From contig NC_088318.1 in NCBI RefSeq assembly GCF_910592395.1, positions 18,850,349 through 18,910,348 of the forward strand: a stretch of DNA of 60,000 nt, read 5' to 3'. How positions within the stretch are numbered: the stretch's first letter is position 1; each line of letters starts with the position of its first letter. Below the pieces are notes generated by a model. The model was not told the DNA's origin. It made no database searches and was given only the letters and a program-made list of their open reading frames with translations. The position numbers were made by a program, and so were the translations under genes. This document shows positions 1 through 12,330 of the stretch, piece after piece. Source of the stretch: Lineus longissimus. Its lineage: Eukaryota; Nemertea; Pilidiophora; Heteronemertea; Lineidae.

Positions 1-1124
1 AGGGTGCTGATGTGGGCGGTACCTTTGAGTCGGTTGAGGGCACGAAAGGGGACGAAGGCAGCAGGAGATAGCAGTTGCGAAGCCACCAAGTTGTTAGTAA
101 CTGAGCGTGGTATCTGTTGATTGACATCATCTTGGCAAAATTAAGAGCCGAGAACATAGAGTAAGGAACAGCCGATTGTTTGTGTGTGATGAGGATGTTG
201 AGCAGACATCAAGACTGTACCACTTGTTACTCCTACAAGTTTTCGTCCCGTTAAGTTAGGCAATGCGTGATACTTTTATCGACATGACAAAAGCTTGATA
301 TTTTACGCGGCACAGCACCAGAAACGAAATTCATGTTGACAAAACGAAAAACAAAAGGAGCACATCATACTTTAGCGTCGGATCACAGACCTGTGTCCTG
401 GCATCAGCAGTCGATCCTTAGGATGTTGGATGGTTTCCATCGATGCCTAAACCTGAAAGCAGTCCCTCACTCGCAATTAGCTTACTCAGTGTCGGGAGTT
501 ATTGACTGCTTTGCGTGCCATTAGGATTCACCATACACTCTGGCTGTGAACCGTGACAGGTGTCGATTCTCACCTCCCCCTCTTAACACTTTAGGCAGAA
601 TCTTCAAGAAACGAACATGTAGAGGTGTTTTACGTTGCACAAGGCGGGATGTCATATCGTGGGTGCAAAAGATACATAATTCGTCGACGAGAGATCACAA
701 ATAATAGCAACATGAACAAGAAATCCCATATGACATGAGCTTGGTGATAATTCGAATGTCACACTTGTGCCGGTGTGTCTTCCCAATTGCAACACAGCCC
801 TTCAGCAACAATAAAGCGCTATCTATTCATTTTTTACAGTAAGCTTACTTGATATTGGAATAAATGATTGCTCATGACTCCTGATTTCGGAATGACAATA
901 TAGCCTCGTTCGGTATGTGGTGAATGAATGAGGTGGTCTAGAGTTGGCGGTGAAAGTATTAGTAGTACTTGGTAATGAATCAAGCTTCGCTGGTGATCAG
1001 TGTGCAGTTCATTCTAACTGTAAACACCGAGACAGTCACATGGATGGATATCATGGTTTTAATGATTTTGTGAAGAAACAACAAATAATTAGATTAAAAT
1101 ACCACTTGTGACCTGAAAGGAAAG
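1..1124. other. Non-coding stretch, nothing recognised
   Basis: No ORF here has protein-like composition supported by splice sites or a family motif. No tandem repeat or inverted-repeat element was seen. The longest open stretches are about 60 codons, as expected by chance in AT-rich animal DNA. Confidence 0.5.
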
Positions 1125-1373
1125 TCAAAGTGAACCGTTAGAGTCAGGATGTGGTGTTTGTGGCACCTCGATCGGGATCGTGAGTGATTTAGCGATCTCA
1201 AAACATTTCGGGTCAAGACGAAACACAACAGCAACCCGTTGACTTGAGAGATCTTGATGTGGTGAACCTTTCTCACAAGGCGCTGATGGTTCTGTGTACC
1301 AGGTGACCCGTTCAAAGCAGCGCAAGTGTAGATGTTGTTTGCCTCGGCATTTTTTCTTTACACAACCAGTCGT
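1125..1373 (-). CDS. Possible terminal exon, unknown protein
   Basis: On the minus strand a good acceptor (pyrimidine tract TTGTTTTCCTTCAG) opens at 1373 into an 83-codon frame that ends in TGA at 1125. The peptide is balanced in composition. It is Cys- and Lys-rich near its start (GCVKKKCRGK) and Pro-rich at its end (PIEVPQTPHPDSNG). No family is recognised. No upstream exon that joins in frame was found: splicing from the neighbouring open stretch at 1450-1658 would create a stop at the most obvious donor. It could be the last exon of a gene, a decayed exon or a chance ORF. Confidence 0.2.
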   Translation of the reverse strand, partial: TTGCVKKKCRGKQHLHLRCFERVTWYTEPSAPCEKGSPHQDLSSQRVAVVFRLDPKCFEIAKSLTIPIEVPQTPHPDSNGSL

Positions 1374-1449
1374 CTGAAGGAAAACAACATGTACATGATT
1401 AGGCACACCATACATTACCTCTCACATTGACTCGAGATATTGGTTCCTA

Positions 1450-1658
1450 TCACCAACAAGATGAACCATCACGAACCATACGAATTTGCTTTTGAAGCAA
1501 TGGGAAGTAAGTTTGAGCAGACGTCTTTAACGGCTTCTTTAAACGATTAAATTTCAGTAGCTGAACACGTTTTAGCAACATTTTTTTGACATCTGTGACT
1601 CTATCTTTATAAACGCCACCTTGTGCATTACAAATCTCTATCACGGTGGATCTAGAGA
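1450..1658 (-). CDS. Possible exon, unknown Lys-rich protein
   Basis: An acceptor-like TTGCCTCAG at 1659-1667 (minus strand) precedes a frame of about 69 codons ending in TGA at 1450. The peptide is basic (KKMLLKRVQLLKFNRLKK in its middle) and could form an amphipathic helix. No family is recognised and no clear donor links it to the open frame at 1125-1373. Listed because two adjacent protein-like minus-strand frames with acceptors are more than most of this region offers. Confidence 0.17.
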
Positions 1659-1885
1659 TCTGAGGCAAGATTCTCCTGGCTATGTTTGACTTATCAACTT
1701 ATTTGGCGACCTAATTGGTTGTGGCATTTACTCAGCTGCTCTCCGACTCGAGCCATTTGATATGGATTGAGAGCCAATCAGCCTGGAGCTCTCTTGATCT
1801 GAGGGAACTAATGGGGTAATCCACCAAGTCCATTCTGAAAATAGCGCTAAAAATAGCGCATACCATACAAACAAAGTCAAAATCC

Positions 1886-2140
1886 ACATTACGTTTATCA
1901 TCGCCTTAGGCCTTAAATCATACAAACCGATCCCCTCAGCTCATACAAACCGAGCCCCTCAGCTGTTCTATTGTGTAATAACAGAGCCCTAGTCCTATTG
2001 TGTTAAAATGAATATTATTCATGCCTGAGCCTGGACATAGGTCTCTGCCGCACAATGACTTTGGAGCTGTATTCTGTCGCTATCTTCACCTGGCAAATCA
2101 TCGAAGGGTACTAACCCCAAACGAAAATAGAAAAAGAGGA
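1886..2140 (+). repeat. Dispersed repeat family, copy A
   Basis: This segment shares long matches with 25190-25440 (same strand) and, inverted, with 22595-22692 and 40445-40545. Diagnostic pieces are CATTACGTTTATCATC, CTTAGGCCT, CATACAAACCGAGCCCCTCA, GTTCTATTGTGT, ATTCATGCCTGAGCC and ACAATGACTTTGGAGCT. Copy A has an extra internal duplication of about 24 bp of the CATACAAACCG(A)CCCCTCAGCT part. No protein motif is seen, and the small ORFs crossing it are incidental. It is probably a non-autonomous transposable element or SINE, class undetermined. Confidence 0.75.
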
Positions 2141-2350
2141 TGTACTAAATTGTCCTCAGCCCACAAGGCAAATGCTCTGCACTTATTAGAGAGTTTCACC
2201 AGTCATTCGGGGGATACTGTATGTTATTCTGGAGCAGGTTAAAGTGGCCATAGAATGATGCAAAGGTTTGAATTGATGAGATGTTATAGTCATGGTGGTC
2301 AGGATGTTCCCAGATGAGGTACAGAAACGTCTCTATGTTCGTTGTTAACG

Positions 2351-2526
2351 ATGCCATCTCCCGCCTGCTACAGTTGGCCAGTTGGCTGCAGTGATGATTT
2401 ACGGAGAGATGATGTCATCTCCCGCCTACAGTTGGCCAGTTTGCTGCAGTGATGATTTACGGAGAGATGATGTCATCTCCCGCCTACAGTTGGCCAGTTG
2501 GCTGCAGTGGTGATTTACGGAGAGAC
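2351..2526. repeat. Three-copy tandem repeat, 58-61 bp unit
   Basis: Three head-to-tail units start at 2351, 2412 and 2470. Each begins ATG(C/T)CATCTCCCGCC, continues through ACAGTTGGCCAGTT and ends near GATTTACGGAGAGA. Units 2 and 3 are 58 bp. Unit 1 is 61 bp because of three extra bases (CTG) after CCGC. Identity between units is high, so the duplication is recent. No coding role is evident. Confidence 0.9.
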
Positions 2527-2552
2527 GCCTACACTTTTTCTGCCACTTTCTA

Positions 2553-3550
2553 TCATCGGGACTTAGCCAGCCGATATAATATTAATGCGATGCTGATAAA
2601 TAGATGATGGACCTGTTTTTGCCATCTTATTTTCGTTATAAAGCAACATGAAGCGATAATTGAATTGTCGTCGATGTGGTGAAAAGAATTGGCGTTTGAA
2701 AGAAGAAGTGAATGGATGGTAATGTAACTTTTTTTTATGATGAACATTTGAAAGAGGGCACAGCATTGTCAGTAATGGGAAATGAGCTTATGTTTTGTAA
2801 TCTTCTGTCCTGATACTATCTTTATATTAAAGTGACATGACGATGACATACAAGCATACAGGTAAAGATAGAAATGATGAAAATAGCATGACATGGGCTT
2901 TTCAAAAAAGCATATGCGCCAACCGTTAGATGTTTCTGTGTCTCAAATGGGGGATACACACTTATAATCAGCGGTGTAAATTGAGCAAAAACGATGCGAT
3001 GAGAACATTATTCTCATTCGGTGGAGCTTGCCAAAAGATTGGGACAGGGTCAATTATACCGAGATAAATTGCCCACTGGATAATTCGAGTGAAGGAATTA
3101 TTAGGATCAAAGAGGGGTGATTGCGCGCCTGGGAAACGGGTGCAGCGGGATCAAATGACCGCTAAAAAGGTTATGATGCTCCACGATGTTATGATGGCCT
3201 GCTCTCACGATATGAGAAAGGAGGATAATCAGATTTCAAGACTCAAGCAAAGTAAGGAGAATGATTAGTGTGTTCCACCCGTAAAATGATCATGCTTTGT
3301 AGGTTATGATGCAAAATATGTACAGTTAGTTCACGTGAACTTTGGTTGGGGTAGACTATAATCAAGTGGCACGCGACTGGTAATTCAATATGGGGTGTGG
3401 CTTTGGATATGTTACCGATATTGTCGTGGCGTCCTGCGACCTTGAGTGTAAGAGGGTGTAAGAGAAGAACACGTCATGTTGATGTATGGCTCTTGCAATC
3501 AGCTACTGGGCGCCGGGTCGAAAATCTCCATAAGATTCGATAAGATCATA
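2553..3550. other. Non-coding stretch, nothing recognised
   Basis: AT-rich DNA with short minus-strand ORFs that lack protein character. No repeat, splice-bounded exon or RNA gene could be supported. Confidence 0.5.
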
Positions 3551-3559
3551 TTCAGTTCC

Positions 3560-3680
3560 TGTTCATGTACGTGCACATTTGTTTCAAGAATCGTGTGAGA
3601 TTCTTCGTTAACATCTTTAATGAGAATCTTACAAGAATCTTGTAACAAATGAACATTGTACATGTACACAAAACTCAAAT
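3560..3680. repeat. Imperfect palindrome with long arms
   Basis: The left arm around 3575 (CATTTGTTTCAAGAATC) pairs with the right arm around 3634-3651 (AGAATCTTGTAACAAATG), with about two mismatches. Flanking TTCATGTACGTGCAC and TTGTACATGTACAC extend the inverted symmetry outwards. The inner part repeats GAGATTCTT/GAGAATCTT. A small fold-back element or cruciform-prone sequence is the simplest reading. It contributes to a spurious 68-codon minus-strand ORF here. Confidence 0.55.
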
Positions 3681-3705
3681 GATTTGGTAAATGTGATCTG
3701 GTCAC

Positions 3706-6700
3706 AGTTTAAAACTAAGCGCCTGTGGCGAGAAAGATAATGAAAAACACTTTAACCAATGAGCTTGTGGTTTCATTATCAATGATATTCCTGAGACGTT
3801 GAGAGTGATAGAGATGTAAAACCGATACCTCTGTGTATCACAATATTAAGGTTTCATTTGCTTGGTCTACTATTCAGATAATGAACCCTCAGCAAGCCAA
3901 TTATTGCTGCTAGGTTCTAAGACACCCTAAGCCAGACGTACCCGCTGACCGTTTTATACCAGAGACAGATAATCTTCATACCCTGATCATTGTGCTAAGA
4001 CGATGGCCACCATTAGCTTCACGACTTAATAAAGTGATTGAATGTATTCAACTACATACATGTATGAAAAATTCCCATATATCAGTGCAGGGGCGTCCAG
4101 CACCCATTAGACCAGCTATAAAGTAGCTCCAGCCATATTCGTAGTTTAAGCGAGATGTGACATCACTAAAAGCATCAGAACTTTCCTAGAAGTGGCAGCG
4201 CTCACTGTTTACCAGCCATGTCTGTCGTCAGGCTATTGTAAATCCCTCCTCATCTATAACGTTTTCCGGTGGCTTATTATTCGCAATCCGGACAGCGAGA
4301 AATATAGTTTTTTTATTACCATTAGTGCTAAGTCTTATTGGAGTCCTGTATGATAAGGATGCTCGAAGAGGCATTTTTGTCCAAGTAGAAATAAATTCCA
4401 TTTACACTTTAAAATTTCCTTGCCATTGTCGGATTGTAATTGATTAGTTTAACCGAATGCATTTGTGTGATATATGTAACGGGTAAGTCTGTTTTTGGAT
4501 AATCTATACGACAGTGTGACTTCATCCAGGTGTTTTTATTTGTCTCTGTTCCCCTTTGGATACGGGCTCAAGTAGACTGGCTGGAATCTTTTATCAAATG
4601 ATTTTAAAAAGGGACAAAGGCATTGCTTTTAGTACCTTTGCCCTTATTTATTCTTATATTGATTTGAATCGCCATCGTGATGTAGTTTGAGGTAGTTCAT
4701 GATCATCATATGTACACAAAGGGAATGATTGCGGCATCATTTTGGACATCATAATACTTTACCAGATACCAGGGCATGTTCTTAGAATGTTCCACCAAAC
4801 TAGCGATGAAGCAATGGCAGCATTAATAAAGTGACTTATCCACCTGCCCAAAAGGAAGGCACATTACTCATGATGTCTTTTAAATGCCCTTGAACGTATG
4901 ATTAATCATGTTGAATACCTCGTCAGTTATTCTGACAGCTTTTAAATTTGGTTCTGAAGAATGCGGATTACTTTCTAATCCAGATTGCAGTCTATCTTTA
5001 GCTTAGACAGGTAGTTGTAGAATGTCCTTTCTACGCCGCCTTTGGCAAATTGTACTCACTGGCAGATTGGTCTCAGCAAAAGTAAACACGGTGCTAAGTG
5101 TACCAAGTTTGATCATACGATTCCAACAGTTTCAAACCGAAGAACAATTCATATCCTTCTCTCTTCAGCCGTTTGTGGTGTAAATGAGGTCTTCTAAAGC
5201 CTTTGATCAGCGGATTATGTTGCTCCCTATCAAAGAATGTACATCATACACTTCAATACTACAGCAGTGACAGCAGCTCATGACCCGTTGTGATAGTTCG
5301 AAAAGTGCCACGGCCAGAATATCCCCGGAAACAAGGAATCTATCTTGCACATTTAATCGCTGAGGTATTGAGTATCGTCCATGGAGATAGGAATAGCAGC
5401 TTGCTTTTAGTATGCACGACACTGAACAGATGCCGAATTTATGGACCAATGTGGACCATATTATTTAGTCTAATGATTTACCCAGCTGCCTGGCACTGAA
5501 TTATTCAATCTCAGAATAACATATCAGGTAATGGATATTACTTTAGGAAGGTAGGAGATCATTTTATGGCTCCGCAGAACCCGAATTGTTTACATCCGTT
5601 TATTTGTTTGCGTAATATTTGTCTGATTAAAGCATTTTTGCTCGCTGCTCCATGAACAGATAAGAACTGTTCCACAATAATGGAGCAACTAACTCTCTTT
5701 CGTTGAAATGAACCGGGAGATGAGTCCACTTGGAGCAAGGAGTGATACCTGGAAAAGACGCAATCGACATGCGAACGTATCACCCAGGTCAAACATACTG
5801 CTAAAGTTCTTGTTGGGTATGATCTTATACAGTTCCATGTATCTGCATTGTAACATCATTCTAGTGAGATTATTAGTAACCATATTGACAGATAATCTTC
5901 AAAGAATCAAGATTGTACATGTACACGCCGTGTCTGCGTGTATACACGATGATAAACCAACAGCTTTGCCGGATGAAATACAACGCAACGAAAATCACAT
6001 CAGGAAATGTTATTCTCTCTACCAAATGTAACCACTGGAACAATTGGATTGCCTTTCACAAACTGGATTGTAAACACAACTCTATTGTATGTCACATGGG
6101 ACGTTAGTATAGACAAGAATATGTCTTGTTATGAACAATAAAATCCAGTTTGATGCAATCAGCTTAATATTCGTTACTTGTCCAATATCATTATATTAAG
6201 CTCTATATAGTTTGAAATGACAAAGCTTTCTGGAAGGTTTTACGATATTCGTCGTTCTGAAATATTCGTCATTTTTGAAAGGATCGTTGCCAATTATATG
6301 GCAGCTTTTCAAGTTTGAGTAAACCTATATTTCGTCAATCTGAAAAAGCCACTAGAAAATATTGTTCATCCCTTTCCAAAGCGACTTTAGACTGAAGAAG
6401 TCTCTACCTCGTGATTGGCTTCTATTCTAATGACTGCACCGGTGAAGCAGATTTTATCACTTTTGAGACGATAAAGTAAAGAAAGTCTCTTCAAGTTCTT
6501 CTAAAAATGGTGGCGCTACCATAAATCCGCACTCGGGGAAAAAAAATTGAATGAAAAACAGACTGAAATAATGAGTAGATAGTTAACATTATCAGTATGC
6601 CTTAGTAACATGTACAAGTAAAATCAAACTTGACAAAGTAGCCCATTGTGATTAGCCATTAGATGAGACTTCATTGTAACGCCACACGTATTGTAACCGA

Positions 6701-7559
6701 ATCAATAATAGATATCAAGCTACTCCTCGGGCATGACAATCACTCGATTCGCCATCCCAAGGGTAACATCGCCCTATATGGACTCCTGACTACACATAAA
6801 GAAAGACGAATGTTTTATTCTATGTACTTAAGCGGTATTCATGTCTACGCAGGTAATTGATTACATTGCAGCGACTGGGAGCAGTAAAATTATTGTGATG
6901 GCCCATAGTCTGGCAGGGCCTTACCTGCATGTTGATACCGAAGCCATCATCTTACAAGGACTTGCCTTACGATGGCGATATAATAGTATAACAGGTACTC
7001 GTTGTGATTCGGAAACTGACCAAGTGGCCTGATATAGAACCTCAAAAACCTGTATATCTGAGAGTATTCATGTCAGTATGAATTACCTGTGCGAGGTAGG
7101 AAAAATCATTTACCAACTCATTAAAAAACCCTATCTTCTCGAACATATGATTCACTGACATCGAGTAAATATTTTATGTATAATGTATAGCAGCGACTAG
7201 TTGTTCGCCTGATATAAAATTCATTAGATTGCATGCACCATCTAGTCGGGGAAGCAAAAGTGGTCATAAACAGTGTCAATCTTAAGAGTAGCATGGATGT
7301 GATGTCTGTTATTGAAATGAGTACGTCAATAATGATGCTATACTTTCTCAAATAGGTTAGGGATTTCTGATAGTTACTGGATGACCTAAAATGCTGAAGA
7401 ACTGGGATTCCATTTCCACTTGAGGGGTTCGAGTAGCATATCGATTACTAGAAGAACCTTGCTTGTCAAATAATGAAATAAAGAAATGTCGCTTCTCATA
7501 CAGCACTTATACAAATGTACTTAAAACACTTGACATTCATTCCTACGTCTAATCCAGAA
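3706..7559. other. Long non-coding stretch
   Basis: Many ORFs of 60-107 codons occur on both strands, but they overlap each other in conflicting frames and show no domain, signal peptide or splice support. TACATGTAC-type palindromes occur at several places (for example 5915-5925). No tandem repeat or terminal-inverted-repeat element was picked out by eye. Confidence 0.45.
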
Positions 7560-7574
7560 ACATTTCAGTGGAAA

Positions 7575-7675
7575 CCAATAACCCAGATACCGGGCTACAC
7601 TTTGAACCCGCGATCTTCCTATACCAATCGGAGACACTTTTCCACTATGCCACCGGGCTTGCCAAATTGCCAACT
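7575..7675 (-). repeat. tRNA-derived SINE head (pol III A and B boxes)
   Basis: Read on the minus strand, the segment begins near AAGCCCGGTGGCATAGTGG. It contains an A-box match TGGCATAGTGG (7642-7652) followed about 34 bases later by a B-box-like GGTTCAAAGTG (7598-7608), then GTAGCCCGGTATCTGGG. Spacing and order fit the internal promoter of a tRNA-derived SINE. The B box departs from the GGTTCRANYCC consensus and no cloverleaf closes properly, so it is not called a functional tRNA. The two ORFs on opposite strands over this interval are artefacts. Confidence 0.55.
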
Positions 7676-7721
7676 GACAAAATCTATTGATCTGATTATT
7701 TATGACCTGCAAATTGGTTAA

Positions 7722-10584
7722 AATTCCTCCTGTGATATATCACAGATACTACACAAATAGCTGATTTCTTATCCAAACCAATATTAAGATAGTCATCTTT
7801 TGAAAAAAGGATTAATGGAATCGACATGATCTTCTCAAGTTACAAATTGTTTAAAACTCGCCTTATTTGGTTTCAATCGATCTGTCTTTACATTCTTTAG
7901 ATTATTTACAATGTATGAAGTATTCTTGTCTGACAAATGTCAGAACCACGTTCCCCAATAATGCCAATAAAACTGGTCGCTAGCGGAATACACATTTTGA
8001 ATTATGAATTGAAATATTGGTTCAGGAACTGATCCTCCGGAGTATCCTATTACGATTAAAATCACTGTTTAGCCACGGTAACCGATAATGGCTGAAACCA
8101 CAATTCTAAATATTCTAGAAGCCACACTTGACCTTACTTTTGGGCTCACTATTGTTGGCTTGAATACAGCGACTTCATGTTTTCATTATGTTATCCTTTA
8201 CATATCATTCCCCGTTTCTTTTACAAACCAATCACGAGCTCTTGTCACCATTCATTCTGTCGATTTGATGTCATATCCTTGAAAGCAACATGTGTAGTCC
8301 TTGCGTTCAGATAAGTGCATGACATTGATTAACCTTTCACTTCGATTAACATTTAATCCAGTCTGGCTTCATAGATCAAATATGACATGTTTACCATTAC
8401 ACAGTCAATGTTTAAACGAGCATCAATACTCTGCCCGTATGTTTGCTTGTAAAACACCAACTCCCGAAGGTAAATAATTGAAAAAAATCTTCCTTTTTTT
8501 GAAAGTTACGTTCGCATCTTCGAAAGCAAATTTACCGGAAGTCTCGTCGTGGTGCTGGTATTTAATATTTCAGTCCTTCTGATATCTATAAGAGCGTTCT
8601 GTTCAGCTCGGCATTTGAGGTAATATCTGGGAGGTGGTGCAAGTCATCCCTCCATTTGTCAATCAAATAGACATTGACTCATCCATGTCTTAATCTGTTG
8701 TAAATAAAGTGAATATACATTGAAGTGAGTGGTATATACGAATACATGTACTGTGTAAGGGCCTCCATTCGTTATGTAATCATAAGGTCTTTCCAAGAAA
8801 TGAAATGAATCTTTACACAGGTCTTACACAGTTATTTCGTTGTCATAGCGTCAATGTCGAGTTACAAACATTATCTAATCACATGCTAAAATAAGAAATA
8901 ACGACCTTGATTGGGCACGGCACAGACATAAATCCTGTTATCATTCACTAAAATATAGGCCTATCAAGTACAAGTACAAAAAAAGACTAAAAAAGCTACC
9001 GATCTGTAACAATTACAGTCAAATGACTCCATCCGCTAAAGAGTGGATAATTTATATAATGATGTTATTCGCTATCGAATGCTGGACTCCGGATGCCATC
9101 TGCCTTTTTTACAGTTTGAATTTGGAATTACCATTTACCAACATTAACATGACAGTTATCGGTAAAAAACGAATTTATTGCTGCATTTAGAATATTCCTA
9201 ATGGTTCCTTTGTTCTATTTGTTTCAGGATTTTCAAAATTGTGCTCATATCGATGGAATAAGTGGCTGTTAGGTAAGCAGTTTCCTTTCTTTGCATGTGT
9301 TTTTATGTTCCCAGCAACAGTTTTCTTTCGACGACGAAAAGCTGAAAGCTGATTCACGAGTCATGATTGTCAATTCGCTCGTGATTCGATGACACTACAT
9401 TTTTATTTTCTTAGTCGTTTGTCGTTCGAATCGGTAGCCAAACTTGGACGTCTGATAATTATAATCTGCCATGCAATCGAAACCATTGTTCTGGTGCATC
9501 ATTCTGAGCCAGCAGCTTTAATAGATTATAGTTTTCACCTGTTGCTGAACCATGATCGTGATCATTAATCACTCTCTGTCAGTGTGATGGGCGTATGCTG
9601 GTCAAGAGATTGGGGCCACATATCTCGGCGGTGTAGAACTGACAATCAATTGAAGCCTAAGCAATGATTTTGGTGAACAAACTGACTTAGATGGGACAGG
9701 GTGTGTCTGGCCAAAGATTCCTGGCATCTGGGAAATTACAACTCAAGGTATCCCAAGCTTTCTAGGTGGTACAAATGAGCCAACTGTATATGGAATTCCA
9801 TTATCAGTTTTGAAACAACTGGTCAAAATGTAATGCTAGTACTCAATACTCAGCCCAGGCCTACTAAGTGGCGAATATTTTTTCGATTTTATTCACTCTC
9901 AAACTGTTATAGAAAAGCAACCGTAATAGAATTCCATTAAAGATATTGGAACACTGTATCTCATTACGCGGTCGCTTTCTTCATAGTCGACACGATCAAA
10001 GAAATCAAAGCGATGAAATTATTAAGTTCAATAATGTCGCTCACGGCGCTGGCATGACACATGCGAACGGTCACTATGATTTATACAGTCTGGCCTTCCT
10101 TTGGCGAGTTCGGGTATAGATTCGACGAGGACTTCCGTTAACGAAGTTACAAACCCTTGCAGCGCGAGGATAGATTTTTCTAAATTTACACTTGAATGAA
10201 ACCTGATGAACGTAATATGATACGATTGATCTCCTGCTGTTCTCGCCTGATATTGTTCGATGCCTGGCTTTTATTGGCGGAAGACACTCCCCAGGTCGAA
10301 ACTTCTGATAAGGTTCGTATAAGACAACTATTCAAGTTTCAAGTCTCGCAGAATGCTTCATAAAGAGTGTGTGTACATAACTGAAGGCCTACACGTTGAA
10401 ATGTGATAAGCTGACAGGCGGACATAAACGATTTCGTTTCAATATGGAAATCTACTCCAATGATGTATATCGAATTCCCTGTCCGAACTTATAGAAATAT
10501 ATTATATGGTCAATAAATCATCACCCGAGGTCGATTAAAGGCACTGTTTGTTATTCCTTTCCACAACAGGTGTTTGAAATGGTA
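7722..10584. other. Non-coding stretch, nothing recognised
   Basis: AT-rich sequence with no protein-like frame longer than about 64 codons. No repeats or RNA genes could be supported. Confidence 0.5.
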
Positions 10585-10959
10585 TCATAGTAAATGCATA
10601 CAATTCCATAAAAAGTTGAGTTTCATCGACATATCAACTGTTCCATATAAGATACGAATAGTGCCATCAAAGACTAAAATATCATCCAAGTACAATATTT
10701 CCTTTTCCCTCAGTGTGTAGATGACACAGCACTTCCTCCATACGGTGCTCAGATGATGCCAGTACGTTGCAAAAAGACCCAAAGGGTAACATGTTGAAGT
10801 AAGATAGGCTAGTTCTGTGAGGAATGCAGTCTGTTCCTTATTCGCTTTAGTTCTTAACAACACCTGCCAATAGCCGGGCTGAAGATCAAGGGTACGTTTA
10901 TATGGGTCAGCAGCCGTACTTCTTTTAGTAAGTTTATACAATTCTTCAATTCGTTGCAA
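10585..10959 (-). pseudogene. Ty3/gypsy-type reverse transcriptase fragment
   Basis: A 124-codon minus-strand frame matches the RT core of Ty3/gypsy retrotransposons. In order it holds an RIEELYKL stretch (the usual PLPRIDELL region), LDLQPGYWQVLL (family LDLRSGYHQI), KEQTAFLT (family KTAFxT), YPLGLFATYW (a degraded form of the family MPFGLxNAP) and YLDDILVF, the catalytic YxDD box. The rest of pol (RNase H, integrase, protease) and LTRs are not recognisable around it, and upstream frames are broken by stops. The degraded PFG box and the isolated RT domain indicate an old dead copy. Confidence 0.8.
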
Positions 10960-10969
10960 CTAATCTCGC

Positions 10970-12117
10970 ACCATATAAACGGGCTCTTGAAATGGCTAAT
11001 ATCCCTCTCACAAGGTATTTGGAAACAGACGAAACCAAATTTGCTCGCTTTTGAGAATTAATTGAGGCCACTTTTAGTTGCCTATCCACCGAAAGTGTGA
11101 GCGCTTGATTGGGAAATCGATGCCTGAATCACATTTGGAGATGGCTAAAGTGGTCACAAACTGGACTAATGGGTATGGGGATTTGGGTGTGTTTGTGAGA
11201 AGCCACCATTTTATTTCAAGTGTCTACTGTACGTGTGTTTATTACATTCCCATGTGTGTCGCCAATGGATTGAGTAAGTCGTGGTTTGTGCTGTAATAGA
11301 GAACTCCCTGTGCTGCTGATTCCAACCATCCTCCAGAGTGGCCCACCTCGAACGCCTGGAGTAAGTGTCTACTCCAGTTTGTACAGTTCGGATTCAGGGG
11401 ACTACGTCCATCTGTCTCTTCGGTCTTCCGTTTGCTTTATCAAGGCAGTATAACGTTTGAATAAAACGTAATTGCTTTTGGACACACTTTCCACCGACCC
11501 AAAACTGTCAGTTGAACAAGTACCAAAAGATGGTGAAAGTATAATGGCAAGAACCATCCACCTAAATCAATAATTTCAACCTCCAGTATAAACCAGCAAA
11601 GGGCTTTTCTCCGACAGCATGAAGTGACTGTAAGATTGAACGATAGCTTTGAGAGATGTTTCCCCTATTGGGTGGCTGTTTTTGTTTTTAAAGGCCAGGT
11701 GAGGTCCTTCAAAATTGTTATATACATGAAATGACATGTTGACATGTTGTTATATATATTGTTATGAGCTAGATACCTTCGTACAAATAAACCTTCGGTT
11801 TATGATCAATACACTTTTAGGCCATGCACTCTCTCAGTATCAAAGGAACTCTATGAAGCATTCTTTGAACCCCGAGGCATGGTCACCATTAGCGTTGGCG
11901 ACATCCTTAAGAAACCAATAGCTTTGGCAAGACCTGGTAAGTCTGAGCTTGATGCTTGGGGCTAGTCGTTATTTCGAAGAAGATGCCATCGAATTTTGTT
12001 CTCCCAACGATGTGAAAGTATCACTGACAGTGCCTTTTAATCAGTATCAGCAACATCCTTGATTTTCCCACGATGCTGACATTGATCTATCAATCAGCCC
12101 ACACTGACATTTACTTA
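10970..12117. other. Non-coding stretch
   Basis: No supported gene. It holds an 18-base string (11107-11124, GATTGGGAAATCGATGCC) that recurs exactly at 13337-13354. ORFs of 61-72 codons on the plus strand have no protein character. Confidence 0.45.
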
Positions 12118-12330
12118 CAGTGGAACCCTGGTCGGCGACCACCCCGCTAACGCGACGACCCGTATGACGACCAAAAATCGCCGGTCCCGAAAGGTTTCCT
12201 CTCTAATTACCATTACAAGGCCCCCAGTAACACGATCACCCCGGTACCCAGACCACGATCACTGGATTGGGCGGTCCCAATGACCAAATTCACCTTAATT
12301 AGTTTAGAGGGCCTGGTGGTCAGTTGCCTT
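12118..12330. mobile_element. Pogo/Tigger-like non-autonomous element (partial)
   Basis: It starts with CAGTGGAACCCTGGTCGGCG, which resembles the CAGTRGAACCYCG ends of pogo/Tigger-type Tc1-mariner elements, followed by a region rich in CGACCACCCC and GACGACC motifs. The string GGTCGGCGACCACCC recurs inverted at about 40220-40234, at the end of a second small element. The right end here is unclear (GGTGGTCAGTTGCC near 12315-12330 may be a degraded terminus). No transposase is present. Confidence 0.45.

Noticed and set aside
7515-7721. Opposite-strand 68- and 63-codon ORFs
   Set aside because: They overlap the pol III promoter boxes of a SINE and carry no motif.
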